Assembly: GCF_001499675.1 (NCBI RefSeq)
Contig: NZ_LN609302.1
Coordinates: 246,956-297,204, forward strand
Source of the DNA: Acetobacter ghanensis
GTDB taxonomy: Bacteria > Pseudomonadota > Alphaproteobacteria > Acetobacterales > Acetobacteraceae
Length of the DNA stretch: 50,249 nt
Reading direction: 5' to 3'
The position numbers were made by a program, and so were the translations under genes. The notes under the pieces were generated by a model. That model saw nothing but the letters and a program-made list of their open reading frames with translations, was not told the origin of the DNA and did no database searches. This document shows, in pieces, positions 9,684 to 18,335 of the stretch (positions are counted from its first letter, which is position 1; every line of letters starts with the position of its first letter).

Positions 9684-9993
9684 GTCCGCGTAGCTCAGCA
9701 GGATAGAGCACAGGATTCCTATTAAATTGGGCACCATAACTGGAAACATTATGGTGAATCCGCTCAAAGTCGGGGAACGCTACGGCCTGCAAGGGCCTTG
9801 CCAATCCCGAGCCAAGCCGTCCCCTATGGACGGAAGGTGTAGAGACTGGACGGGCGGTGCCTAAAGACCTGTTTGCGCAGGCCCAAGGCAAAGGGACAGT
9901 CCAGCCCACAAACGCTCTGGCAACGGAGCGGCTGTGAAAACTGTAGTGGGATGAATCCTGGGGCCGTGGGTTCGAATCCCGCCGCGGACACCA
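9684..9993 (+). tRNA. tRNA-Arg(CCT), interrupted by a group I intron
   Basis: Exon 1 (9684-9720) contains the acceptor strand GTCCGCG, the D arm GCTC...GAGC and the 5' anticodon stem CAGGA with loop bases TTCCT. Exon 2 (9954-9993) continues AA, then TCCTG, a variable loop, the T arm GTGGG-TTCGAAT-CCCGC, the acceptor CGCGGAC, discriminator A and an encoded CCA (9991-9993). Joining the exons gives the seven-base loop TTCCTAA with anticodon CCT (34-36), which decodes AGG. All four stems pair. The intron lies directly 3' of the anticodon. An intron-bearing tRNA-Arg(CCU) is known from Agrobacterium. Confidence 0.95.
9721..9953 (+). ncRNA. Group I self-splicing intron in the tRNA-Arg anticodon loop
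   Basis: This is a 233-base insertion without an ORF. The 5' splice site follows a U (end of TTCCT) and the intron ends in G (GGGATG), both required for group I introns. The conserved core is visible: P-like TCAAAGTCGGGGAAC (9764 on), Q-like CCAATCCCGAGCC (9801 on), R-like GGTGTAGAGACTGGA (9836-9850) and S-like AAGGGACAGTCC (9891-9902). GACTG (9844-9848) and CAGTC (9897-9901) would form P7. GGG at 9729-9731 can pair with the exon end CCU to make P1. Small size and position fit the bacterial tRNA-intron class (IC3-like). Confidence 0.9.
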
Positions 9994-10333
9994 AACACAC
10001 ACAAAAAGGGTTTTCCATTTTGCCGCCGTGACGGCATTGGTGACGTGCCTTTTATTCCCACAAAAAATGCCACACGCCAGAGCATGTGTCTGCACAGACC
10101 TGCTTGCGTACGATGCCGTGAAAAGCCGACAGCGCTGATGCCGCGCACTGACAACCAATAAGAATTAAATGACTTGTTATAAAATATTAAACACGATTAT
10201 TCTGGAAAAACAAAAATCATAAAAATTATAACTGTGTATTTCCTTGATAGAGTGAAAAAATAATGCTCTAAAAAATACATTATATCTTGTTTATAGAATG
10301 TTTAATCTAATTTAACATTCTGAAAGGTGGCAT
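9994..10333. other. Intergenic stretch after the tRNA, AT-rich in its second half
   Basis: No convincing gene is present. The first half is GC-balanced; from about 10,150 the sequence becomes strongly AT-rich up to the ribosome site AAGGTGG (10,323-10,329) of the lipoprotein gene, which suggests that this gene's promoter lies here. No integrase or attachment repeat was seen beside the tRNA. Confidence 0.5.
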
Positions 10334-11434
10334 ATGAGACGTACAGCTAATCGAATATTGTGTTGTTCTCTCATTTTATTAACAAGCGGATGCTACAGTA
10401 TTGGCAGTTATAAGCTGGGCAAAGACCAGGACCAATATGCAAGCTCCATGATTGAGGCCAGCAAAAGACAAACCCTTTCCAACCTTGTGCGCCTACGCTA
10501 CGCAGACACCCCCGGATTTTTAGACACCACCCAGCTCATTTCCGGCTACCAGCTTCAAAGAAACGCTTTTCTTGGTGTGGCATCGGACACTTTTCCGATC
10601 CGCCCCAATGGGGGACTTGCCGCGCAGTTACAGGAAAGTCCAACTTTTACCTTTCAGCCCGTTACGGGCGATGCCTACGCCCATAATTTTTTGCGCCCGC
10701 TCCCCCCAGCCAGCCTGCTCCCCCTTGCCATGGGCGGCTTGCCCATAGACGTTCTGTTGCGCCTGTCTGTACAGTCTATCAATATCATGAGTAACAATCG
10801 TCCATTTTCTCGTAACTCGGGCGATCTGGATGCAACGGTTGAGTCCCATAGTGTTGATTTTTTCAGTCTGGTGCATGACCTGCGGTTGCTACAGGCCGCT
10901 GGCCTGCTGAATATTCAATTACAGAAAAACAGCAGCACAACGGGAAAAGATGTTGAAAACAGTCGTGTTTTCATGAGCATTTCATCAACAACCGACCCAA
11001 ACCTGTCTAGCATTGTTGATAGAACCAGAAAACAGCTCAATTTTTCTTCCAAGCATGACCGTATGGAAGTGGTGTACGGCGTAGGCCAACCCGAACCCGG
11101 GCAGATCAAGCTTCTGACCCGCAGCATGTTAAGCATTCTGGGTCAGATCGCCTACCAGATTCAAATTCCCGAAGACGAGGTCTCCTCTGGCAATACCCGG
11201 AAAGCTGTTGATATTCTGGGAAACCATGGGGAAAAACCTCTGATGGACATCCATTCGGGCCACAAAGAGCCTGCCAATGCGTTTGTGTCCATTTTGTACG
11301 ACCATTATTACTACTGGATTGAGAGGGGTGATTTTGAAAGCAAACTGGCTTTTACAATTACCCAGATGCTTCTTGAACTTTCCAAAACCACCCTCAATCC
11401 CGGCGCGGTCGTGACAATTCCTGTCAACAAGTAG
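10334..11434 (+). CDS. Hypothetical lipoprotein, 366 aa
   Basis: I do not recognise a named family. A short signal peptide ends in LLTSGC (Cys near residue 20), so the mature protein should be lipidated. It continues with a helical stretch SMIEASKRQTLSNLVRLRYADTPGFLD and ISGYQLQRNAFLG, a pattern I associate with uncharacterised proteobacterial lipoproteins. The middle has a hydrophobic region around LLPLAMGGLPIDVLLRLSV. It is slightly more AT-rich than its neighbours, with its own AT-rich upstream region and a strong AAGGTGG ribosome site. It lies 70 bases before the decarboxylase gene, so cotranscription is possible. Confidence 0.7.
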   Translation: MRRTANRILCCSLILLTSGCYSIGSYKLGKDQDQYASSMIEASKRQTLSNLVRLRYADTPGFLDTTQLISGYQLQRNAFLGVASDTFPIRPNGGLAAQLQESPTFTFQPVTGDAYAHNFLRPLPPASLLPLAMGGLPIDVLLRLSVQSINIMSNNRPFSRNSGDLDATVESHSVDFFSLVHDLRLLQAAGLLNIQLQKNSSTTGKDVENSRVFMSISSTTDPNLSSIVDRTRKQLNFSSKHDRMEVVYGVGQPEPGQIKLLTRSMLSILGQIAYQIQIPEDEVSSGNTRKAVDILGNHGEKPLMDIHSGHKEPANAFVSILYDHYYYWIERGDFESKLAFTITQMLLELSKTTLNPGAVVTIPVNK

Positions 11435-11504
11435 ACGGTTTTCCATACAAAACCACAAATACACTTATTTTTCTTTGGTTTTTCATAAAACAGGAAAAAC
11501 GTAC

Positions 11505-14229
11505 ATGACGGATTCTTCTTCCTGCACACCACCTACGCGCTCGCTCATCAGCGCGTCTCTGGCAACACCGGCCTTACGCGCGGATCGCTGGCTTGCGGTT
11601 TTAAGCCTTGCCCGCAAATGGTCTGGCAACAATGCTGTTGATATTAAAAAAAACCTGTCCAGTTCCTTGGGTAAGCTTGATGAGCTGGAAAAATTTTTTG
11701 CATATCCTGGCGCACAACTCCTCGACCGGCTGAAAAACTGCCTTATTGAAGATGATAACAAGGCTTTTCTACGCCTTGCCCAGCGCATTTCCACAACCAT
11801 TGTTTCACGCAAGTACCATCGGGATGCCTCCTCGTGGAATATGGATGACCATGAGGATGAACCGCTCAACCGGTTACCTCAGGCCATAACACACCTTAAA
11901 AACACCCCTTATTTTGAAGTCCTGAGTGTTGTGCCGCACGCCCCCTCGCGCTGGCCCATTATTCAGGAAGAAGCACGCGGGGTCCGCCGCCCCGAGGACG
12001 ACTTTATTTACCAGCCAGTCGTAGTGGGCAACGCACAGGACGCCCTGACAGGCATCCTGCTGAACCCCGACATTAGCGCTGTGGTCCTGTACGAAGGCTT
12101 TGCCGCGCAAAACGCCGTGGACAACCCTTTGCTGGCTGCCTTCCAGAGCGTTATCGATTTCTCAACCATTGAAGATGACGAAACACTGGTCCTGCAACTT
12201 GCGCAGGCCATTAAAAAAATTCGTCCGGAAATGGATATCTACCTGCTGAGCGACAGAAATATAGAAACATTGGCAGGCAAACCGGAAAGCCGTCTGTTCA
12301 ATAGAATTTTCTACCAGATGGAAGAACCGCTGGAGTTACACCTGTCCATACTGGAAGGAATTCGCAACCGTTACAGAACGCCTTTTTTTGATAACCTCAA
12401 ACGCTATGCGCAGCGCCCCATTGCCACATTCCATGCCCTGCCCATCGCCCGTGGCAAGTCAGTCTTTACATCCAACTGGATTAGCGACATGGGCGAGTTC
12501 TACGGGCCCAACCTTTTTCTGGCCGAAAGCTCCGCCACAACCGGCGGACTGGACAGCCTGCTGGAGCCAACAGGCAACATTAAGGATGCGCAGGCCATGG
12601 CCGCGCAAGCTTTTGGCGCCGATCACGCATTTTTTGTAACCAACGGTACATCCACCAGCAACAAAATGGTGTTGCAGGCCCTGCTGGCCCCCGGTGACAT
12701 TGTTATTCTGGACCGTAACTGCCACAAATCCCACCATTACGGGTGTGTGCTGGCCGGTGCGCTGCCCTATTACGTAGAAGCCTTTCCACTTGCTGAATAC
12801 TCCATGTATGGCGGCGTACCCCTCCGCACGATCAAGCAGGCGCTGCTGACGCTCAAAGCCCATGGGGACCTTGAGCGCGTCAAAATGGTTGACCTGACCA
12901 ACTGCACCTTTGACGGGCATGTGTACGACACGCGCAGGGTGATCGGAAGAGTGCCTTGCCATTAAACCAGACCTGATTTTTCTATGGGATGAGGCATGGT
13001 TCGGGTTTGCCCACTGGTCGCCTCTGCTGCGCCAGCGCACGGGCATGGGGGCTGCTGCAGCCCTGACCGAGGCTCTGGCCCGACCGGAAGCCCAGAAGGC
13101 ATGGGACGAGCAGGCCAGCACGCTGGGCGAAAACCCCGATGATGAAACCCTTCTGAACACCCGGCTTGTGCCAGACCCCCGTGCTGTGCGGCTGCGGGTT
13201 TACCAGACCAACTCGGTGCATAAGTCCATGTCCGCATTGCGTCAGGGGTCCATTGTGCTGGTCAGGGATGTGGATTTTGAGCATGTGGAATCCCAGTTCC
13301 ATGAGGCGGTGTTTACACATGCTTCCACCAGCCCCAATCTCCAGATTATTGCATCGCTCGATGTCGCACGGCGGCAGATGCAACTTGAAGGGTATGGGCT
13401 GGTCAGCAATGCCCTGCAGATTGCGCTCGAAATTCGCAAACAGGTTAACAACCACCCTCTTATTTCCAAATATTTCCGCGTGCTCAACTCCGCAGAGATG
13501 ATCCCGGAAGCCTACCGCAAGTCCGGTCTGGCGGATTACAACACCCCCGACATAAGCTGGGACCAAGCGCTCCAGTCGATCAAGAGCGATGAATTTCTGC
13601 TGGACCCCACCCGTATGACCCTCTCATGCGGGGCGGCAGGCTTTGACGGCACGACGTTCAAAAACATTCTGGCGGACAAATTCAATATTCAGTTGAACAA
13701 AACATCGCGTAACAGCGTGCTGCTGCAATCCAACATCAACAACACCCGCTCCGACATTGCACTGCTCATACGCGTTCTGGTTGATATTGCCACTGATATT
13801 GACAAGAAAATTCTTGATAATGACGATGGGTATCAGAAATCATTCGCGCATAAAGTGCATGAACTAGTAGACGACCTCCCTGCACTGCCCAACTTTAGCT
13901 GTTTTGATGACCAGTACCGCGAGCAAGCCACGGCAACAACCCTGCATGGCGACATCCGCCGTGCCTTCTACGATGCGTATAAAGAGTCCGAATGCGAATA
14001 TATTGCGCTAGACAGCCCCGAAATTGACCAACGCCTGCAATCCGGGCCCACACTGGTTTCTGCCAACTTTGTTATTCCCTACCCGCCGGGTTTTCCCATC
14101 ATGGTGCCGGGACAGGTAATTACTCAAGGCATTGTGGACTTCATGCGTAAGCTGGACGTTAAGGAAATCCACGGTTTTAACAAAGCTTTGGGGCTGAAGC
14201 TGCTCAAACGTGTTTCCAACAAAACCTGA
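11505..14229 (+). pseudogene. Orn/Lys/Arg-type PLP decarboxylase, split by a one-base frameshift
   Basis: Fold-type I PLP decarboxylase of basic amino acids (group III), which would consume a proton per turnover. Frame 1 runs from ATG 11505 to a stop at 12963-12965 and holds the N-terminal region plus NLFLAESSATTGGLDSLL and ADHAFFVTNGTSTSNK. The next frame resumes with the expected CLAIKPDLIFLWDEAWFGFA and carries the PLP lysine in TNSVHKSMSALRQ, ending at 14229. One surplus base near 12941-12947 (GATCGGAAG) separates them; removing it gives about 907 residues. The first product alone lacks the PLP lysine. Substrate specificity is not readable. The AspT-like gene follows. Confidence 0.85.
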
Positions 14230-14247
14230 ACACACCTCCCCGGTTTG

Positions 14248-14277
14248 CTCCCGCACCATCCGTGCGGGAGTTTTTTT
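14248..14277 (+). terminator. Rho-independent terminator after the decarboxylase
   Basis: CTCCCGCAC (14248-14256) and GTGCGGGAG (14262-14270) form a perfect nine-pair stem with a five-base loop, followed by seven T. It lies 18 bases after the decarboxylase stop and 47 bases before the antiporter gene, so the two may be separate transcripts or attenuated read-through. Confidence 0.9.
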
Positions 14278-14323
14278 GCATAGGCTCTGCAAGACTGTGC
14301 CTTGCGGGTAAAGGAGCTTACAC

Positions 14324-16012
14324 ATGACAGTGCATTGGATTGCCGAAACGCTACGCGCTTCCCCCGATCTGGCAATTTTTCTAACACTCGCCATCGGGTT
14401 CTGGGTGGGGTCGCTCAAATTTGGCAGTTTTAGTCTGGGAGCCGTAACGGGCACACTGCTGGCCGGAGTTGTGGTTGGTCAGTTGGACATTGTTATTTCA
14501 CCTCAGGTCAAATCCGTCTTTTTCATCATGTTCCTTTTTGCCGTGGGGTTTGGTGTTGGTCCGCAGTTTGTGCGCGGCATCGCCAATGACGGTTTGCCGC
14601 AGGCGATTTTTGCCGTCATCATTTCGTCCCTATGCCTGCTGTGCGTGTATGTGGCGGCCATTGTATCGGGCTATGGTCCGGGCATGGCAGAGGGGCTTCT
14701 GGCCGGGTCTCAGACCATTTCCGCCTCCATTGGTCTGGCAACCGATGCCATCAATCGCAGTGGCTTAACAGATGGGCAGATCCAGTCCGAATTAAACGCC
14801 ATTCCCGTGGCTTATGCGGTTACCTACCTGTTTGGCACGGTTGGCACCGGCTGGATTTTGGCATTTTTGGGACCGAAACTTTTACGCATTAATTTGGCGC
14901 AGGAATGTGAGCGTTATGAACGCGACATGAACATCCGCTCCACGAACGAAGATGCCGAAAGTGCATGGCACAACTACATCGTACGCGCCTACAAGCTGGA
15001 AACGGCTGGCCTGATTGCCGGTAAAACTGTAGCCGAAGCCGAAAAAACGCAAAAAACACGCATCTTTTTGGAAAATCTGCGTCGTGACGGCAAACTTGTT
15101 CCCTTTGACGGCTCAACCGTTCTACAAGTCGGCGACATTGTTGCGGTTTCCGGCCCGCATGACGCTCTGGTGTACTGGTCGAACCATGCAGAAGAAGTGG
15201 CTGATCAGGAATTGATCGAAATTCCGGTGGAAACGGTTGATGTGGTCGTCACCAGCAAACAGTTGAATGGCCAGCGGTTGATCGACCTCTCCACGGCCCC
15301 CTATGCGCGGGGCATTTACATTAATGCGATCCGTCGCGGTTCCATGAATGTGGAAATTCCCGTCCTCTCCCAGACTGCCCTCAACCGGGGGGATATTATC
15401 AACATTACCGGCAGCCGCAGGCATGTGGCAGAGGTGGTCAAAAATGTTGGTTACGCGGACCGCCCGACCAATGTGACCAGCATGGTACTGGTGGGGGGCG
15501 GTATTTTTGTGGGGGGCCTCCTTGGCTCACTCGTACTCCCCATCGCGGGTGTGCCCATTACCCTGTCCTCCTCCGGTGGGGCGCTTATTGCGGGGCTTGT
15601 TCTGGGCTGGTTGCGCAGCGTCACTCCACGGCTGGGGAATGTACCCGCAGCGTCCATCTGGTTCATGAACACCGTAGGGCTGAATATTTTTATCGCTGTT
15701 GTAGGCATTTCGGCTGGGCCAACCTTTATCAAAGGGTTGCAGGAAGCCGGGATAAGCGTGTTTTTCTGGGGTGTGTTTGCCAGTGCCCTGCCCATGCTGC
15801 TGGCCCCTCTTATTGGCAAATACATCTTTCGGTTTGATCCGGCCATTAATCTGGGATGCTGCGGGGGCGCACGCACCAGCACGGCCTCTGTTGCCATGGT
15901 GGCCGATGTTGCAAAAAGCAATGTGCCCATGCTGGGCTACACATTACCCTACGCCGTGAGCAACACCTTGTTGACCATGTGGGGGCTGGTTATTGTTCTG
16001 CTGCTTGCCTGA
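14324..16012 (+). CDS. AspT-type aspartate:alanine antiporter family protein
   Basis: Inner-membrane exchanger of the AAE family. The 562-residue length matches AspT. An N-terminal set of helices (LAIFLTLAIGFWVGSLKFG, LFAVGFGVGPQFVRG, SLCLLCVYVAAIVSGYG, ISASIGLATDAI) is followed by a cytoplasmic region with two RCK_C/TrkA-C-like segments (about residues 210-380, with VSGPHDALVYWSN and GDIINITGSRRHV) and a second helix set starting SMVLVGGGIFVGGLLG. Near the end is GGARTSTASVAMVAD, as in AspT. A ribosome site AAGGAG precedes ATG 14324. Location directly after an amino acid decarboxylase suggests substrate/product antiport; the true substrates are unknown. Confidence 0.88.
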   Translation: MTVHWIAETLRASPDLAIFLTLAIGFWVGSLKFGSFSLGAVTGTLLAGVVVGQLDIVISPQVKSVFFIMFLFAVGFGVGPQFVRGIANDGLPQAIFAVIISSLCLLCVYVAAIVSGYGPGMAEGLLAGSQTISASIGLATDAINRSGLTDGQIQSELNAIPVAYAVTYLFGTVGTGWILAFLGPKLLRINLAQECERYERDMNIRSTNEDAESAWHNYIVRAYKLETAGLIAGKTVAEAEKTQKTRIFLENLRRDGKLVPFDGSTVLQVGDIVAVSGPHDALVYWSNHAEEVADQELIEIPVETVDVVVTSKQLNGQRLIDLSTAPYARGIYINAIRRGSMNVEIPVLSQTALNRGDIINITGSRRHVAEVVKNVGYADRPTNVTSMVLVGGGIFVGGLLGSLVLPIAGVPITLSSSGGALIAGLVLGWLRSVTPRLGNVPAASIWFMNTVGLNIFIAVVGISAGPTFIKGLQEAGISVFFWGVFASALPMLLAPLIGKYIFRFDPAINLGCCGGARTSTASVAMVADVAKSNVPMLGYTLPYAVSNTLLTMWGLVIVLLLA

Positions 16013-16321
16013 GACGACACGCAGCATAAACAGAGCTCCCAAGAGCATATACGACAAAGGCGGGGAAAGATTTTTCCCCGCGCACCATTTCGTGTCTGGC
16101 ACGGTTTTGTTGGCGGCAACAGGCCGCCTCATTCCCTACCCTGCCAGCCTACGCCCCATAATATGACCGTAATGCCCCCCACACACCGGCATCTGGCTGC
16201 GTGCGCCCGCACGGGCAGCGCCATAGGGGCCACGTGCCTTACCTTGTAAAAATGCAGGAAATCCTTTTTATAAGTTCGCAGTAAAATACTTAATTTAAAA
16301 TAAATTTCACGGGATCATCTC
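16013..16321. other. Intergenic region with a nine-pair inverted repeat
   Basis: No gene is visible. GCGGGGAAA (16060-16068) and TTTCCCCGC (16073-16081) form a perfect hairpin about 50 bases after the antiporter stop, probably a transcript end, although no long T-run follows on the plus strand. The last 60 bases before the MFS gene are AT-rich and may carry its promoter. Confidence 0.5.
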
Positions 16322-17599
16322 ATGCCACAGGCCCCGCAACCTGTTACCCCCCATACAGAAAAACCCGTCTTAACCAACCAGACGGCCTATATTGTTGCGT
16401 GGTTTTTGTGCCTGATATTTTACTGGCTGCAATATTCCACCCGCTCCGCACCCAGCGTTATGGTGGGGGAACTGGTCTCCGCCTTTGGGCTGACAACCGT
16501 TGGTCTGGGGTCTTTGCTTGGGCTTTATTACTACACCTATTCCCTGTGCTCCATTATTTCGGGGGCGGCAGTGGACCGGTGGGGGGCCAAATACACCATT
16601 TCCTTCGGGGCGCTGGTTCTGGCGGCGGGCACTTGCCTGTTTGGCTGGGGGAACGAATGGGTGGCTGGCCTTGGCCGCCTTATGCAGGGCGCGGGGTCAG
16701 CCTTTGCGTTTGTTGGTGCAGTTTATCTGGCGGCACGCGGTTTTTCCAAACAGCATCTGGCAACAGCCGTGGGTGTAACCCAATGCGCGGGCATGATGGG
16801 GGGCGCCATGGGCCAATCCACCGTGGCGTGGTTGATTCATGATGTTATTAACTGGCATTTTTTCTGGATTGATACGGGCGGCCTTATTGCGCTGGTTGCC
16901 GTTTTTATATTTTTCCTGACCCCGCAGGAGCATAAAACTGCACACGTGGTTAGCCATTCTGCCGGTTCCATGTTTGCGCCTTACAAAAGTGTGCTTTCCA
17001 ACCCACAATCCTATTTGTGCGGTTTGTGTTCTGGCCTTCTGTTTTTACCAACAACCGTGGGCAGCATGACGTGGGGCATAACCTTTTTGACCCAAAGCTG
17101 GCATATTGGGTACCATGAGGCCGTTATGCGCGCAGCCATGGTGCCAGTGGGCTGGATGGTGGGCTGCCCTGCCCTTGGCTACCTGACCGACCGCATAGGC
17201 CGCAGAAAACCCGTTCTACTTGGTGGCATTGTGGTTATGGCGCTAACCGTGGCTGCCATTATCTACCTGCCGGGCAACACGTTTCCGCCTTATGTACTGG
17301 CCTTTATGCTGGGTGTTGCCTCTGGCGCCGCCATGATCCCCTATTCCATTATCAAGGAGGTCAATGCAGACGAGGTTAAAGGGAGTGCTACGGGGGCAAT
17401 CAATTTTCTGGTGTTTGTCATGAGCGCCATTGTCTCGCCCCTGTTTGCCGCGTTTTTGCAGCACCTTGGTCATGGCCAACCCCTGACCGGTGTGCAGTTT
17501 ACGCAGGCATTCAGCTTTGGGTTGGCGGGTATTGTACTGGCTGGGGTTCTAACCTTTTTCCTGCAAGAAACAGGCCCCGCCAGCCGCGCAAACCGTTAG
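16322..17599 (+). CDS. MFS transporter, 425 aa
   Basis: Inner-membrane secondary transporter with about 12 hydrophobic segments. The loop 2-3 signature is GAAVDRWGAKYTISFGALV, and the second-half equivalent is GYLTDRIGRRKPVLLGG. The N-terminus has YWLQYSTRSAPSVM, common in organic-anion/hexuronate-type MFS members, but the substrate cannot be assigned. ATG 16322 has only a weak ribosome site. Its stop overlaps the stop of the minus-strand Sel1 gene by four bases, so the two are tail to tail. Confidence 0.85.
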   Translation: MPQAPQPVTPHTEKPVLTNQTAYIVAWFLCLIFYWLQYSTRSAPSVMVGELVSAFGLTTVGLGSLLGLYYYTYSLCSIISGAAVDRWGAKYTISFGALVLAAGTCLFGWGNEWVAGLGRLMQGAGSAFAFVGAVYLAARGFSKQHLATAVGVTQCAGMMGGAMGQSTVAWLIHDVINWHFFWIDTGGLIALVAVFIFFLTPQEHKTAHVVSHSAGSMFAPYKSVLSNPQSYLCGLCSGLLFLPTTVGSMTWGITFLTQSWHIGYHEAVMRAAMVPVGWMVGCPALGYLTDRIGRRKPVLLGGIVVMALTVAAIIYLPGNTFPPYVLAFMLGVASGAAMIPYSIIKEVNADEVKGSATGAINFLVFVMSAIVSPLFAAFLQHLGHGQPLTGVQFTQAFSFGLAGIVLAGVLTFFLQETGPASRANR

Positions 17600-18300
17600 G
17601 ACTGTTTGCCCAGCCGCTGCTCCACGCGGGCAAGCAATTCCGTTCGGTAGGGCTCGGGCATAAAAGGCAGCAGTTTTTTCATGGCGATAAAACACGCATC
17701 AAACCCGGTTTCGAGTGTTTTATGAAAAAACACCTGTGCGCAAGCGGTGTCTCCCTCCTGTAGGGCCAGACGCGCCATATTGAGCGCACCCCAACAATCC
17801 CCCGCATCGGCTGCGGCCTGATAGTACTGGCGGGCCGCAGCAACGCCAGAGGGTGATTGGTCCTCTTGCAAAAGACCAATCATATTTAACGCTTTTGCAA
17901 CTCCTGCCTGCGCTGCCTTGACGTACAACGCGTAAGCCCGCGGAACATCACGCGGGATTCCCTGACCGGAAAGATACAGATCGGCCATATTGAAAAAAGC
18001 CCATCCGTAATTCTGCCGTGCGGCCATTTCAAAATATTGCAGGGCTAGCAAAGGGTTGGGCGTAATACCCCACCCTCGCTCATAGGCCCGCCCCAGCATG
18101 TTCAGGGCTTTGGCGTCACCACTTCTGGCGGCAACCTCAATCATGCTGAAGGCAGCGTGCATCTGCTGCCGGTCCAGATAAATCTGGGCCAGCAGAAGCT
18201 GCCCTTCAACAGGAGGAAGCGGGTCCGCATCCTCCTGCTGTATTGCTGCGGCAGAGGCCGTAAGCGTTGTGTTGTCGTCCTCTGGTCCAGAACACAGCAT
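17596..18300 (-). CDS. Sel1-repeat protein, coupled to the siderophore receptor
   Basis: The 234-residue product is built from Sel1/TPR helical repeats: AKALNMLGRAYERGWG, PLLALQYFEMAAR, WAFFNMADLYLSGQG, RAYALYVKAAQAG and AKALNMIGLLQED. Sel1-repeat proteins are often encoded beside Fiu/PiuA-type siderophore receptors, as here (36 bases after the receptor stop), so an iron-uptake accessory role is likely but unproven. The frame stays open to a TTG at 18318, but ATG 18300 is preferred because AGGG sits just upstream. No signal peptide is visible. Confidence 0.8.
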   Translation of the reverse strand: MLCSGPEDDNTTLTASAAAIQQEDADPLPPVEGQLLLAQIYLDRQQMHAAFSMIEVAARSGDAKALNMLGRAYERGWGITPNPLLALQYFEMAARQNYGWAFFNMADLYLSGQGIPRDVPRAYALYVKAAQAGVAKALNMIGLLQEDQSPSGVAAARQYYQAAADAGDCWGALNMARLALQEGDTACAQVFFHKTLETGFDACFIAMKKLLPFMPEPYRTELLARVEQRLGKQS

Positions 18301-18335
18301 GGTCCCTGTCCGCCACAATACAGAATTGAAGATGC

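Noticed and set aside
9664..10158. Long minus-strand frame across the tRNA and intron
   Set aside because: It is the antisense of a tRNA and a group I intron; the GFEP-type reading is a well-known spurious translation of tRNA regions.
9994..10333. Possible integration site of a mobile element at the tRNA 3' end
   Set aside because: No integrase gene or repeated tRNA 3' end was seen within the adjacent region.
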